A stretch of 64,000 bases of DNA from Microbispora catharanthi (GCF_006334915.2 NZ_VDMA02000018.1:141386-205385), one strand, 5' to 3'. Shown: positions 53,064-62,581, counted from the stretch's first letter. The notes: generated by a model not told the origin, from the letters alone. Program-made: numbers and translations.

Positions 53064-54449
53064 ATGGGTCGCACACTGGCTGAGAAAGTCTGGGAGCAGC
53101 ACGTCGTACGCCGTGCCGAAGGCGAACCCGACCTGCTCTACATCGACCTGCACCTCATCCACGAGGTGACCAGCCCGCAGGCGTTCGACGGCCTGCGCAT
53201 GGCCGGCCGCACCGTGCGCCGTCCCGACCTCACGATCGCCACCGAGGACCACAACGTCCCGACCGTGCTCGGGCCGATCTCCGACCCGGTGTCCCGCACG
53301 CAGGTGGAGACGCTGCGCAAGAACGCCGCGGAGTTCGGCATCCGCCTGCACCCGATGGGCGACGCCGGTCAGGGCGTGGTGCACATCATCGGCCCGCAGT
53401 TCGGCCTCACCCAGCCCGGCATGACGATCGTCTGCGGCGACTCGCACACCTCGACCCACGGGGCGTTCGGCGCCATCGCGTTCGGCATCGGGACCTCCGA
53501 GGTCGAGCACGTGCTGGCCACCCAGACGCTGCCCGCCTACCGGCCCAAGACGATGGCCATCGAGGTCAAGGGCGAGCTGCCGGTCGGGGTGACCGCCAAG
53601 GACCTGATCCTCGCGATCATCGCGAAGATCGGCACCGGCGGCGGCCAGGGCTACATCGTCGAGTACCGGGGCGAGGCCGTGCGCAAGCTCTCCATGGAGG
53701 GCCGCATGACCGTCTGCAACATGTCGATCGAGGCCGGCGCGCGGGCGGGCATGATCGCCCCCGACGAGACCACGTTCGAGTATCTGCGCGGCCGTCCCCA
53801 CGCGCCCACCGGCGAGGCCTGGGACCGGGCCGTCGAGTACTGGAAGACGCTGCGCACCGACGACGACGCCGAGTTCGACAAGGTCGTGGAGATCGACGCC
53901 TCGGCTCTCACACCGTTCGTCACGTGGGGCACCAACCCGGGCCAGGGCGCGCCGCTCGGCGCCGCCGTGCCGTCGCCCGAGCAGTTCGCCGACCCGGTCG
54001 AGCGGTCCGCCGCCGAGCGGGCGCTGGAGTACATGGGCCTGGCCGCGGGCACGCCGCTGCGCGACATCCAGGTGGACACCGTCTTCGTCGGCTCCTGCAC
54101 CAACGGGCGCATCGAGGACCTGCGTGCCGCCGCCGAGATCCTGCGCGGGCGCAAGGTCGTCACCCGTACGCTGATCGTCCCGGGCTCCATGGGGGTCAAG
54201 AAGGCGGCCGAGGAAGAGGGCCTGCACGAGGTCTTCAAGGCGGCCGGGGCCGAGTGGCGCGAGGCCGGCTGCTCGATGTGCCTGGGCATGAACCCGGACA
54301 CCCTGAAGCCGGGCGAGCGCAGCGCCTCGACCTCCAACCGCAACTTCGAGGGCCGCCAGGGCAAGGGCGGACGCACCCACCTGGTTTCGCCGCAGGTGGC
54401 GGCCGCGACCGCGGTGACCGGCCGGCTGACCGCCCCCGCCGACCTCTAG
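53064..54449 (+). CDS. leuC: 3-isopropylmalate dehydratase large subunit
   Basis: Aconitase-type [4Fe-4S] subunit that isomerises 2- to 3-isopropylmalate with LeuD; also serves citramalate. It is 461 residues. The three cluster Cys are in [13 protein letters not shown] and CSMCLGMN. The N-terminus [20 protein letters not shown] and the [20 protein letters not shown] block are canonical. ATG 53064 has GAGGAGG ten bases upstream. It is divergent from ndgR and forms an operon with leuD. Confidence 0.96.
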   Translation: MGRTLAEKVWEQHVVRRAEGEPDLLYIDLHLIHEVTSPQAFDGLRMAGRTVRRPDLTIATEDHNVPTVLGPISDPVSRTQVETLRKNAAEFGIRLHPMGDAGQGVVHIIGPQFGLTQPGMTIVCGDSHTSTHGAFGAIAFGIGTSEVEHVLATQTLPAYRPKTMAIEVKGELPVGVTAKDLILAIIAKIGTGGGQGYIVEYRGEAVRKLSMEGRMTVCNMSIEAGARAGMIAPDETTFEYLRGRPHAPTGEAWDRAVEYWKTLRTDDDAEFDKVVEIDASALTPFVTWGTNPGQGAPLGAAVPSPEQFADPVERSAAERALEYMGLAAGTPLRDIQVDTVFVGSCTNGRIEDLRAAAEILRGRKVVTRTLIVPGSMGVKKAAEEEGLHEVFKAAGAEWREAGCSMCLGMNPDTLKPGERSASTSNRNFEGRQGKGGRTHLVSPQVAAATAVTGRLTAPADL

Positions 54450-54481
54450 TCCGCCCGCCTCAGTCCCAGGAAGAGATCATC

Positions 54482-55069
54482 ATGGATGCCTTCACCACTC
54501 ACACCGGCCGGGCCGTACCGCTGCGCCGCAGCAACGTGGACACCGACCAGATCATCCCGGCGGTCTGGCTGAAGCAGGTCAGCCGTACGGGGTTCGAGAA
54601 GGGCCTGTTCGCCGCCTGGCGCGAGGACCCGTCCTTCGTGCTGAACGACCCGGCGTACGAGGGCGCGTCGATCCTGGTGTCCGGGCCCGACTTCGGCACC
54701 GGCTCCTCGCGTGAGCACGCCGTCTGGGCCCTGCAGCAGTACGGCTTCCGCGTCGTGATCGCCTCGCGGTTCGGCGACATCTTCCGCAACAACTCCACGA
54801 AGATGGGCCTGCTGCCGGTCGTCCTGCCCGAGGACGTGGTCGAGCGCCTGCAGGACGCGGCCGAGGCCGACCCGAAGACGGAGATCACCGTCGACCTGGT
54901 GGAACGCCAGGTGCGCTGCGGCGACCTCGTGGCCTCGTTCGAGATCGACGACTACACCCGCTGGCGGCTGCTGGAGGGCCTCGACGACATCGGGCTGACC
55001 CTGCGTCACGCGGACGCCATCGAGGAGTACGAGAATGGACGGCAGCCATGGCTGCCGACGACCGTCTGA
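54482..55069 (+). CDS. leuD: 3-isopropylmalate dehydratase small subunit
   Basis: Swivel-domain partner of LeuC, 195 residues, normal length. [16 protein letters not shown] at the N-terminus and [20 protein letters not shown] are the family signature. AGGAAGAG is upstream of ATG 54482. The next ORF begins inside its last codons. Confidence 0.96.
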   Translation: MDAFTTHTGRAVPLRRSNVDTDQIIPAVWLKQVSRTGFEKGLFAAWREDPSFVLNDPAYEGASILVSGPDFGTGSSREHAVWALQQYGFRVVIASRFGDIFRNNSTKMGLLPVVLPEDVVERLQDAAEADPKTEITVDLVERQVRCGDLVASFEIDDYTRWRLLEGLDDIGLTLRHADAIEEYENGRQPWLPTTV

Positions 55070-55308
55070 ACGATCCTCAGACCGGAGATGAGCTGCTGGC
55101 GCGGCGACTGCGTGATGCGCATCGCCGCGTCAGAGCGTTAGCCTTACCACAGGAGGAGCAGGCCCGCCTGGCGCGACGGCTGCTTGCTATCTGTGACGTG
55201 GCAAAGCGGGACATAGCCCATGCGGCCGCCCGGCTGGACGCCTTCATCGCCTATCTGGACGGCACATTCGACACGCCGAGCAGGCGAAACATGCCCCCCG
55301 GTGATTGA
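55048..55308 (+). CDS. Small conserved-looking protein overlapping leuD
   Basis: An 86-residue, highly charged helical protein ([40 protein letters not shown]). It starts 22 bases before the leuD stop in another frame and ends 53 bases before HU. No membrane segment or known domain is seen. Overlap with leuD implies coupling, so it may be co-made with the dehydratase. I do not recognise the family. Confidence 0.65.
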   Translation: MAADDRLNDPQTGDELLARRLRDAHRRVRALALPQEEQARLARRLLAICDVAKRDIAHAAARLDAFIAYLDGTFDTPSRRNMPPGD

Positions 55309-55361
55309 AGTCCCGCGACCTCGTCCCCTAATTTCAAGCGCGTAAGGGGGAGGAAACCGAA

Positions 55362-55658
55362 ATGAACAAGAAAGAACTCGTCGACGCGATCACGGATCGT
55401 GTCGGCGACAAGAAGACGGCGACCGAAGCCGTCAACGCCGTTCTCGACGCCATCCAGGGCGCTGTCGCGAGCGGGGACAAGGTCTCGATCACCGGCTTCG
55501 GCGCCTTCGAGATGGTGCACAAGCCGGCCCGTACGGCCCGCAACCCTTCCACCGGGGATCCGATCAAGGTGGAGGAGAGCTGGGCACCCAGGTTCCGCCC
55601 CGGCGCGGACTTCAAGGAGCAGGTCAACGCGGGTGGCAAGGCTGCCAAGAAGAAGTAG
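55362..55658 (+). CDS. hup: HU-family DNA-binding protein
   Basis: A 98-residue nucleoid protein. The HU signature GFGAFEMVHKPARTARNP with the DNA-contacting beta arm (TGDPIKVEESW) is complete. The tail ends in a short Lys-rich stretch (AAKKK) rather than the long Lys/Ala tail of the HupB/HupS form, so this is the short, HupA-like form. GGGGGAGGAAA precedes the ATG. Confidence 0.95.
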   Translation: MNKKELVDAITDRVGDKKTATEAVNAVLDAIQGAVASGDKVSITGFGAFEMVHKPARTARNPSTGDPIKVEESWAPRFRPGADFKEQVNAGGKAAKKK

Positions 55659-55680
55659 CCCGCCCCACCCCGCACCAGTG

Positions 55681-55720
55681 GACGGCGCTCGGAGCCCCCG
55701 GGCGCCGTTCGTCGTTTCCC
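55681..55720 (+). terminator. Hairpin after HU
   Basis: GACGGCGC (55681-55688) can pair with GCGCCGTT (55702-55709), with additional inner pairs, followed by GTCGTTTC. Weak T tract. Confidence 0.5.
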
Positions 55721-55865
55721 GCCCGGTGCCGCAGCGGCACGAGGGCCGCGGGCTCCCCCTCTCTGACCTGGGTAAACGTGTGTAATCTCAGGTAAGCGAG
55801 TCGTAGGGTGCGTATGCGGGGGACCCCTCGATCGCGTGCACACGGTCAGACCGGGGGAAGATGCA

Positions 55866-57947
55866 GTGCAAGTCGGTCAAAAACCTGAGAAGCAAGGGCG
55901 AGTACGCGAGTCCGGCCAGGTGCCGTTGGCCGTGTTCGACCGGGCGCCGATCGCGGTCCTGGTGACCGGTGGGGAAGAGCATCGGCTGCTCTACACGAAC
56001 GACGCCTTCCAGTCGATGTTCGGGGACCGGCCGATCGGGGCGCCGGTGTGGGAGGCCCTCCGCGACCTCGTGGGGCAGGACACCCTTGCCGCGTTGGACG
56101 AGGCGCTGGCGACGGGGGAGACGCCGCGTCTCGACGACGTCTACGTGACCGCGGACAGGGGCGGCGGACCACACGAGCGCCTCTTCCGGATGAGCCTTTC
56201 CGGGATTCCCCTCCAGGGCGGCGAGAGCGGACTGCTGGCGATGGTCCAGGAGGTCACGGCGCAGACCGCCGCCACGCGGCGGATGCGAGCCATGGAGAAG
56301 GAGCTGCGCCGCCTCCGGCGTCGTTACCAGAGCATCGTGTGGGCGGGCGTGCACGGGGTGTGGGTGACCGGCCCGCACGGCGAGTCCAGAGAGAGCCAGG
56401 GCTGGCAGCGGCTGACGGGACAGACGCCGGAGGAGAGTCTCGGCCGCGGCTGGATGCGGGCCCTGCACCCCGAGGACCGCGTGCACGCCGAGGAGTGGTG
56501 GGACAAGGCCGCCGAACAGGCGGTCTCGCTCTACGAGGTGACACACCGCGTCCGCACCCGCGACGGCGTCTACCGGCACATCCGGTTCCGGTGCGTGCCG
56601 GTGCGCGAGAACGGCGCGGTGGTGGAGTGGGTGGGCACCTCCACCGACGTCGAGCAGGAGTGGCAGGAGGAGCGCCGCCGCCGGCTGCTGGAGCGCGCCG
56701 CGGCCGCGGCGACCGACATCACCAACCTGGAGGAGATGTGCCAGGCGCTCGCCGGTGTGATCGTGCCGGAGCTCGCCGACTCGTGCCACGTCTACCTGCT
56801 GCCCGAGGCGAGCGGCGGCCTCCCGCACGCGCCCATAGTCACCGAGCGCGTCGCCTCCGCCGTACGCGAGGGACTGCCGAGACTGCCGACGCGGCGCAAG
56901 GAGTATCAGACCGTCGACAGCGCGCTGGTGCGCGCGGTACGGCGGCGCCGCCCTGTCGAGCTCTCCTACCCTCCCGGCCGTCCTTCGTTCTCCTGCCCGG
57001 AGGCCGTCAGGACGTGGATGGCCGAGATCGGGTCGCACAGCCTGGCCCTCCTGCCGATCGTCGTCGAGGGCGAGGTGGCGGCCGTGGTCACGACCGGTGC
57101 CTGCGGGGATCGCCCACCGATCCCGTGTGACGACGTCCGGCTGATGCGGGAGATGCTCGACCACGCGCACGACGCGGTCAGCAAGGCTCTGCGGTTCCGC
57201 CGCACGCAGAGGGTGGCGCTGGCCCTGCAGCACAGCCTGCTGGCCGAGCCGCCCCACGTCCCCGGCCTGGAGCTTGCCGCGCGCTATCAGGCGAGCCCGA
57301 CCGCCGCCGAGATCGGCGGAGACTGGTACGACGCGTTCATGCTGTCCTGCGGCGCCGTCAAGCTGGTCATCGGCGACGTGGCCGGGCACGACCTGGCCGC
57401 CGCCGTGTGCATGAGCCAGGTGCGCAACATGCTGCGGGCGCTCGCCGTCGACCGCGACGAGTCCCCCGGCGACGTCCTGCGGCGGCTCACCAGAGCCCTG
57501 GAGACGCTGAACGGCGAGAGCACGGCCACCTGCGTCCTGACCCGCCTGGAGAGGGACGACGAGGGCGTGTGGCGGATGACGTACTCGGTGGCCGGGCACC
57601 CGCCGCCGTTGCTGGTGACCGGCGAGGGGGAGGGCCGCTTCCTCCAGGACGCGGGCAACCCCCTTCTCGGCATCTCCCACGACCAGCCGTGGATCAGCGC
57701 CGCGCAGCCGTTGCCGCCGCACAGCACCCTGCTGCTCTACACCGACGGCCTCGTCGAGCGGCGGGGAGAGGACCTCGGCGAGGGGCTCGAACGGTTGCGG
57801 CGGTGTGCGGAGCCGCTCGCGCGCGAACCCCTGGGCCGGTTCTGCGACGAACTGCTCACCGGGATGCCGGTGACGGGGGAGGACGACATCGCCATGATCG
57901 CGCTGCGGGTGCCGCCGGAAGGGCGCTATGAGGGAGTCGCCTCGTAG
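55866..57947 (+). CDS. PAS-GAF-PP2C (SpoIIE/RsbU-type) serine phosphatase
   Basis: A 693-residue cytoplasmic signalling protein. Two PAS domains (about 18-140; about 155-265, WVGTSTDVEQEW marks the end of the second), a GAF-like region (about 275-430) and a C-terminal PP2C domain (about 445-690) are seen. Metal-binding Asp/Gly motifs are intact: EIGGDWYDAF, VIGDVAGHDLAAA, LYTDGLVERR and EDDIAMIAL. Such proteins dephosphorylate anti-sigma antagonists in stress control. No anti-sigma or antagonist gene is adjacent. GTG 55866 is chosen for the GGGGGAAG five bases upstream; GTG 55836 is possible. Confidence 0.87.
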   Translation: MQVGQKPEKQGRVRESGQVPLAVFDRAPIAVLVTGGEEHRLLYTNDAFQSMFGDRPIGAPVWEALRDLVGQDTLAALDEALATGETPRLDDVYVTADRGGGPHERLFRMSLSGIPLQGGESGLLAMVQEVTAQTAATRRMRAMEKELRRLRRRYQSIVWAGVHGVWVTGPHGESRESQGWQRLTGQTPEESLGRGWMRALHPEDRVHAEEWWDKAAEQAVSLYEVTHRVRTRDGVYRHIRFRCVPVRENGAVVEWVGTSTDVEQEWQEERRRRLLERAAAAATDITNLEEMCQALAGVIVPELADSCHVYLLPEASGGLPHAPIVTERVASAVREGLPRLPTRRKEYQTVDSALVRAVRRRRPVELSYPPGRPSFSCPEAVRTWMAEIGSHSLALLPIVVEGEVAAVVTTGACGDRPPIPCDDVRLMREMLDHAHDAVSKALRFRRTQRVALALQHSLLAEPPHVPGLELAARYQASPTAAEIGGDWYDAFMLSCGAVKLVIGDVAGHDLAAAVCMSQVRNMLRALAVDRDESPGDVLRRLTRALETLNGESTATCVLTRLERDDEGVWRMTYSVAGHPPPLLVTGEGEGRFLQDAGNPLLGISHDQPWISAAQPLPPHSTLLLYTDGLVERRGEDLGEGLERLRRCAEPLAREPLGRFCDELLTGMPVTGEDDIAMIALRVPPEGRYEGVAS

Positions 57948-59461
57948 CCGGCCTCGTAGCCGGCCTCGTTGTGGGCCCCGTGGTGAGGCAGCGCGGCCGG
58001 GGCGGTCCGGGCCGCCGGGCGCATCGCCAGGACCAGCACGGCCAGCCCGGCGAAGACGACCGCGGCGACGACGCCGGTGACGTGCAGGCCGGCCGTGAAC
58101 GCCTCCCGTGCGGCGTGCAGCAGTTGCGCGGCCTGGCCGGCGGGAAGGTGCCGGCCGGTGGCGACCGCGTCGGCCAGCGAGTCGGACGTGCCGTCCATCC
58201 GGCCGCGGTAGACCACCGCCGCCACCGCACCGAGCAGCGCGAAGCCGAGCGAACCGCCGAAGTAGTTGCCGGTCTCCGACATCGACGCCGCCGAGCCGGC
58301 GCGCTCCGGCGGCACGGACCCGATGACCAGCCCGGTGCCCAGCGCGAACAGCGGGCCCGTGCCCAGCGCCAGCGTGGCGATGCCGATCATCACCAGCGGC
58401 AGGGCGCCCGCACCGCCCACGCCGACGCCGACCAGCAGCAGGCTGCCCACCGCAGACCCCGCCAGCCCGCCGGCGATGGCGGTCGTCTGTTCCATCCGCC
58501 TGGCCAGCGCCGGCGCGGCCATGGTGCCGACCGCCGTGCCCAGGCCCATGGGCGCGAACAGCAACGCCGACGCGACCGGCGAGAAGCCCAGCACGCCCTG
58601 CAGATACTGGGTCACCATCAGGCCCGTGCCGGCCATGGCGACGCCGGCGAAGACCAGCGCGACGAGCACGGCGGTGAAGGGGCGATTGCGCAGCAGCCGC
58701 AGGTCCAGCAGCGGCGCCTCCAGCCGCAGTTGCCGGCGTACGAACAGGAATCCGACGGCCGCGCCGGCGACGAGGGCCACCGCCGGGACGGCCGACACGC
58801 TCTCGACGGTCAGTTGCTTGATCCCGTAGACCATCAGGAGCACCGCCACGAGCGACAGTCCGACGCTGGCCGGGTCGAGCCGGCCGGCCTGGTCGCTGCG
58901 GAACTCCGGCAGCAGGACCGGCCCGGCGAGCAGCAGCAACGCCATCGCCGGCACGGCGACCAGGAACACCGAACCCCACCAGAAGTGCTGGAGCAGGAAT
59001 CCGGCGAGCACGGGTCCGAGCGCGCCGCCGGTGAACTGGCAGGTCGCCCAGATCGCGATGGCCTTGCCCCGCTGCCGTCCGTCGCGGAACATGTCGGTGA
59101 TCAGGGCGAGTGTGGACGGCGCCAGGGTCGCCCCGGCGACGCCCAGCAGGGCACGCGCGACGATCAGCATCAGCGGGCTGACCGCGAAGGCGGCCACGAC
59201 CGACAGCACCAGGAACGCCGCTCCGCCGATCAGCAGGAGCCGCCGTCGGCCGATCCGGTCGCCGAGCGTGCCCATCGTGATGACCAGGCCGGCCACCATG
59301 AATCCGTAGCTGTCGCTGATCCACAGCTGCTCGACGTTGGTGGCTCCCAGGTCGGCGCTGAGCTGTGGCAGCGCGAGGAGCAACGCCGTCGCGTCGATCG
59401 CGACGAGCAATGCCGGCAACGCCAGGACGGCCAGTCCCAGCCACGCCCGGTTGACTCGCAT
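57926..59461 (-). CDS. DHA2-family MFS multidrug transporter
   Basis: A 511-residue exporter with about 14 hydrophobic segments. DHA2 motifs are present: motif A LGDRIGRRRLLLIGG, motif C ARALLGVAGATLAPSTLALI and ISDSYGFMVAGLVITMGTL. It likely pumps drugs by proton antiport. The short repeat EAGYEAGYEA at the C-terminus is encoded by a 12-bp duplication. ATG 59461 has GGGAG upstream. It is divergent from the DGPF-ECF pair, across a gap with a strong palindrome, so ECF42 or a TetR protein may control it. Its 3' end overlaps the phosphatase gene by 22 bases. Confidence 0.88.
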   Translation of the reverse strand: MRVNRAWLGLAVLALPALLVAIDATALLLALPQLSADLGATNVEQLWISDSYGFMVAGLVITMGTLGDRIGRRRLLLIGGAAFLVLSVVAAFAVSPLMLIVARALLGVAGATLAPSTLALITDMFRDGRQRGKAIAIWATCQFTGGALGPVLAGFLLQHFWWGSVFLVAVPAMALLLLAGPVLLPEFRSDQAGRLDPASVGLSLVAVLLMVYGIKQLTVESVSAVPAVALVAGAAVGFLFVRRQLRLEAPLLDLRLLRNRPFTAVLVALVFAGVAMAGTGLMVTQYLQGVLGFSPVASALLFAPMGLGTAVGTMAAPALARRMEQTTAIAGGLAGSAVGSLLLVGVGVGGAGALPLVMIGIATLALGTGPLFALGTGLVIGSVPPERAGSAASMSETGNYFGGSLGFALLGAVAAVVYRGRMDGTSDSLADAVATGRHLPAGQAAQLLHAAREAFTAGLHVTGVVAAVVFAGLAVLVLAMRPAARTAPAALPHHGAHNEAGYEAGYEATPS

Positions 59462-59521
59462 AAGTGGAAACTCCCTGTTCTCTCGACGTCTCGCCGCTTG
59501 GTCGGAGCGGCCGGGAGTTTT

Positions 59522-59541
59522 TTGACACGGGCACGTGTCAA
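59522..59541. promoter_or_regulatory. Palindromic operator between the DHA2 transporter and the DGPF gene
   Basis: TTGACACGGGCACGTGTCAA: perfect eight-base arms around GGCA. The arms fit a TetR- or MarR-type site. No regulator gene is directly adjacent; the nearest TetR is at 61650. Confidence 0.6.
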
Positions 59542-59611
59542 GACGACGGCGGCGGCTCCGACCAACCGGTGAAAGGGCCCCATGGGGCTCGCGAAACAGG
59601 AGGAGAACGAG

Positions 59612-59983
59612 ATGAAGTTCCTGATCAGCATGCACATCAACCCGGCCGTGCTGGACGCGCTGACCGACGAGGAGCAGGCGGCGATCGGCGAGGGCCACGG
59701 CAGGTTCATCGAGGCGCTGAAGCAGTCCGGAGAGCTGATTACCACGCAGGCGCTGGTCGACCCGTCACAGGCGGCGGTGGTGTCCGTGCGCAACGGCCAG
59801 CCGGTCGTCACCGACGGCCCCTTCCTGGAGTCCAAGGAGTATGTGGGCGGCTTCTATCTGATCGACTGCGAGAACAAGGAGCGGGCGATCGAGCTGGCGG
59901 CGCAGATCCCGGACGCCGCGATCGAGGGTCTCGGGATCGAGGTGCGGCAGGTCATGTTCGCCGACGGACAATTGGAGGCATGA
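59612..59983 (+). CDS. YCII/DGPF-domain protein
   Basis: A 123-residue ferredoxin-like protein with the DGPF motif in VVTDGPFLESKEYVGGFYLI. Such proteins are the regular partners of ECF42 sigma factors and may be their targets or modifiers; the chemistry is unknown. AGGAGGAG is six bases before ATG 59612. Its stop overlaps the sigma gene start (ATGA). Confidence 0.88.
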   Translation: MKFLISMHINPAVLDALTDEEQAAIGEGHGRFIEALKQSGELITTQALVDPSQAAVVSVRNGQPVVTDGPFLESKEYVGGFYLIDCENKERAIELAAQIPDAAIEGLGIEVRQVMFADGQLEA

Positions 59984-61194
59984 CAGCACCGGTCATCGAG
60001 GACCTGCTGCGTGAGCTCACGCCGCAGGTCCTCGGCGCGTTGGTACGCCGGCACGGCCAGTTCGAAGGGTGTGAGGACGCCGTGCAGGAGGCCGTCCTCG
60101 CCGCCGCCGTCCAGTGGCCGGCAGAGGGGGTGCCGGACAACCCGCGCGGCTGGCTGTTGACCGTCGCGTCCCGGCGGCTCATCGACCAGCTGCGCAGCGA
60201 CCACGCCCGCCGCGAGCGGGAGTCGGCGACGGCTGCCGTCGAGGTCGTGCCGGAGGACGTGCCGGGCACCGACGACACCCTCGTCCTGTTGTTCCTGTGC
60301 TGCCATCCCACGCTGACCGCGGCCTCCCAGGTCGCCCTGACGCTGCGGGCCGTCGGCGGCCTGACCACCGCCGAGATCGCCCGCGCGTTCCTGGTGCCGG
60401 AGGCCACGATGGCGGCCAGGATCAGCCGGGCCAAGCAGCGCATCAAGGCCGCCGGCAGCTCGTTCGGCCTGCCGGACGGCGCGGAGCTCCAGGAGCGGCT
60501 CCGGGTCGTCCTGCACGTGCTCTACCTGATCTTCAACGAGGGCTACACGGCCTCCTCGGGCAGCGAGCTGCACCGCGCCGACCTCGCGCACGAGGCGATC
60601 CGGCTGACCCGGATGGTGCACGTCCAACTGCCCGAGGACGGCGAGGTGACCGGGCTGCTCGCGCTGATGCTGCTGACCCACGCGCGCCGGGAGGCGCGTA
60701 CGACCCCGGCGGGCGACCTGGTGCCGCTGGATGAGCAGGACCGCAGGAAGTGGGACCGCGGGCTGATCGACGAGGGCGTCGAGCTGGTCAAGGCGTCGCT
60801 GGCCGGCCCGGCGCTGGGGCCTTATCAACTGCAGGCGGCCATCGCCGCCACGCACGCCGACGCGGCCACGGCCGAGGAGACCGACTGGCCGCAGGTGCAC
60901 GCCCTCTATCTGATCCTGGAGCGCATCGCGCCCAACCCGATGGTCACCCTCAACCGGGCGATCGCGCTCGCCGAGATCGACGGCCCGCGGGCCGGGCTGG
61001 CCCTGCTGTCCACCTTGGACGGTGACGAGCGGCTGGCCGGGCATCACCGGTTGCTGTCCGTGCGCGCGCATCTGCTGGAGAAGACCGGCGACACGGCCGG
61101 GGCGTACGAGCACTACCGGCGTGCCGCGAAGGCCACCGCCAGCATCGCCGAGCAGCGCTACCTGGAGTCCCGGGCCAGCCGGGTAAGGGCATAG
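59980..61194 (+). CDS. ECF42-group sigma factor with TPR-like C-terminal extension
   Basis: A 404-residue sigma factor. Region 2 (about 10-70: HGQFEGCEDAVQEAVLAAAV) and region 4 (about 105-165: LTTAEIARAFLVPEATMAAR) are followed by a ~220-residue helical extension ending in DTAGAYEHYRRAAKATASIA, then EQRYLESRASRVRA, the hallmark tail of ECF42. This extension replaces an anti-sigma factor. The coupling to the DGPF gene is the standard ECF42 context; the divergent DHA2 transporter is a likely target. Confidence 0.9.
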   Translation: MTAPVIEDLLRELTPQVLGALVRRHGQFEGCEDAVQEAVLAAAVQWPAEGVPDNPRGWLLTVASRRLIDQLRSDHARRERESATAAVEVVPEDVPGTDDTLVLLFLCCHPTLTAASQVALTLRAVGGLTTAEIARAFLVPEATMAARISRAKQRIKAAGSSFGLPDGAELQERLRVVLHVLYLIFNEGYTASSGSELHRADLAHEAIRLTRMVHVQLPEDGEVTGLLALMLLTHARREARTTPAGDLVPLDEQDRRKWDRGLIDEGVELVKASLAGPALGPYQLQAAIAATHADAATAEETDWPQVHALYLILERIAPNPMVTLNRAIALAEIDGPRAGLALLSTLDGDERLAGHHRLLSVRAHLLEKTGDTAGAYEHYRRAAKATASIAEQRYLESRASRVRA

Positions 61195-61210
61195 ATCCCG
61201 CCCCGAACCC

Positions 61211-61393
61211 TCAGACACCCAGCAGGTGCCGGAGGATCAGCAGCCCGATTTCCAGCCCCACCCGCAGGCCGATCCCCGCCTCGGCGGAACCCACCAGCGC
61301 GAGGGCGAGAGGCATCAGGACGGGGAACAGGACACGGGCCGTCCGGCGCAGGATCTGCGGCAGCGTGAACGGAACGGAAATCGTGATCGTCAT
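61211..61393 (-). CDS. 60-residue hydrophobic protein
   Basis: A short ORF with an excellent Shine-Dalgarno sequence (AGGAGGT, six bases before ATG 61393). It has a basic-flanked hydrophobic stretch (about 19-37, VLFPVLMPLALALVGSAEAG) and a second one at the end (IGLRVGLEIGLLILRHLLGV). It is probably a small two-helix membrane protein. Function unknown. Confidence 0.65.
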   Translation of the reverse strand: MTITISVPFTLPQILRRTARVLFPVLMPLALALVGSAEAGIGLRVGLEIGLLILRHLLGV

Positions 61394-61649
61394 GACGGAC
61401 CTCCTGTCTCGTGCCGGGCGTCCGGCACGGATGAGAACCCGTCACCTGGCGTGACAGCGGGCGGTGACCGCCTCGACGACGCCGGAGCTCCGCGCCCTGC
61501 CGGGGAAGGTGACGGGATGGGATGGGTGTGGACTACTGCCGGAAGTCATCCCGACCACCTCCTCACAGTCGTGCGACGACGCGTAAGAGCCTCTCCAGTA
61601 GAACCCCGGCCGGATGATCGGGTCAAACCCGCCCTGGTCAGGGGGCCGG

Positions 61650-62264
61650 TCAGGCGATGACCGGCGCGGCGGGGGAGCCGAATCCGCGCAGCAGGGTGTC
61701 CACGACCCGGGTCGCGAGGGCCTCGGCGTCCCCGCCCCCGGACGCTCCCTCGGCGGCCGCCTCGTGGATGAGGGCGTAGTAGACGCGGCGGGTCCAGTCG
61801 AGGTCGGCGTCGGGACGCAGCACGCCCGCCTCGCGGGCCCGGCGCAACAGCCGCTCGCAGTCGTCGCGGACCTCGGCGTGCACGCGGGCGGCCTCGGGGT
61901 GGGCGCCGTCGGCCGTACGGCTCATGGCGAACCACCAGTTCGTCTTCACCCGCAGGACGTTGGCGGTGACCTGGTAGAGCGCGACGAGCGGCGGGGTGCT
62001 GTCCGTGTGGGCCGACTCGACGGCCTCGGCGAACCGGCGGGCGGCCCAGCCGGTGAGCTCCTCCACGAGCGCCTCGCGGGTGGCGAAACGGCGGTGGACG
62101 GTCGTTCTGGCGACCCCGGCCGCCTGGGCGACCTGCTCCATCGTCGCCGCCGGGTTGGCGGCGAACACGCGCTCGGCCGCCTCGAGGATCGTCCGTACCG
62201 TCCGCTCCGAGTCGGCCCGGAGTGGACGCTTCCCTCGCTGCGAGGACCGCTGGGCTGTCGTCAC
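61650..62264 (-). CDS. TetR-family transcriptional regulator
   Basis: A 204-residue repressor. The HTH is ILEAAERVFAANPAATMEQV followed by AQAAGVARTTVHRRF (about 25-65), with a TetR_C-type ligand domain. GTG 62264 is probably leaderless (TAGCAT-N6-GTG). A palindrome GCTACA-N4-TGTAGC sits 41 bases upstream. The target may be itself or the hydrophobic protein gene downstream on the same strand. Confidence 0.9.
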   Translation of the reverse strand: MTTAQRSSQRGKRPLRADSERTVRTILEAAERVFAANPAATMEQVAQAAGVARTTVHRRFATREALVEELTGWAARRFAEAVESAHTDSTPPLVALYQVTANVLRVKTNWWFAMSRTADGAHPEAARVHAEVRDDCERLLRRAREAGVLRPDADLDWTRRVYYALIHEAAAEGASGGGDAEALATRVVDTLLRGFGSPAAPVIA

Positions 62265-62270
62265 CGTTAC

Positions 62271-62276
62271 ATGCTA
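62271..62276 (-). promoter_or_regulatory. Predicted -10 for a leaderless tetR mRNA
   Basis: TAGCAT on the minus strand, six bases before GTG 62264. Confidence 0.5.
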
Positions 62277-62304
62277 CCCACGGGGTTCAGTTGTCCAATG
62301 AATT

Positions 62305-62320
62305 GCTACACCGATGTAGC
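62305..62320. promoter_or_regulatory. Palindromic operator upstream of tetR
   Basis: GCTACACCGATGTAGC, perfect six-base arms around CCGA, at about -41 to -56 from the predicted start. It is suited to TetR autoregulation. Confidence 0.6.
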
Positions 62321-62374
62321 GAGTAATACGTCGGCTTCGCCCGCACGCGGCGAGCGTCGACGGCGCGGCCTGGA

Positions 62375-62575
62375 TCAGGGCGTCGGGAACGTGGAGAGCG
62401 TCACGTAGGTGACGTGGCCGTCCGCCATGACGAGGGCGACCCGCTGCCCGGGGCGCAGGTGCCGCAGCGGCCCGGCGTCGAACGCCTCGCCGTCGAACGG
62501 GATCCGGGTGCCGTCGTCGAGGAAGACCCAGCCCGAGCGGGTCGCGGGGTCGAAGCTCTGCACCGTCGCCTGCAC
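62375..62575 (-). CDS. Small cold-shock-domain-like (OB-fold) protein
   Basis: A 66-residue protein, VQSFDPATRSGWVFLDDGTR then IPFDGEAFDAGPLRHLRPGQ, with the beta-strand pattern and length of a cold-shock domain. RNP aromatic residues are only partly kept (SGWVFLDD). GTG 62575 is leaderless by position (TAGGCT-N6-GTG). Confidence 0.7.
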   Translation of the reverse strand: MQATVQSFDPATRSGWVFLDDGTRIPFDGEAFDAGPLRHLRPGQRVALVMADGHVTYVTLSTFPTP

Positions 62576-62581
62576 GCCGCC

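Noticed and set aside
55788..59534. A 1248-codon minus-strand open frame
   Set aside because: It is antisense to the phosphatase gene and partly overlaps the real DHA2 gene in another frame. It is rich in Arg, Gly, Ala and His with no domain; such long shadow frames are usual at this GC content.
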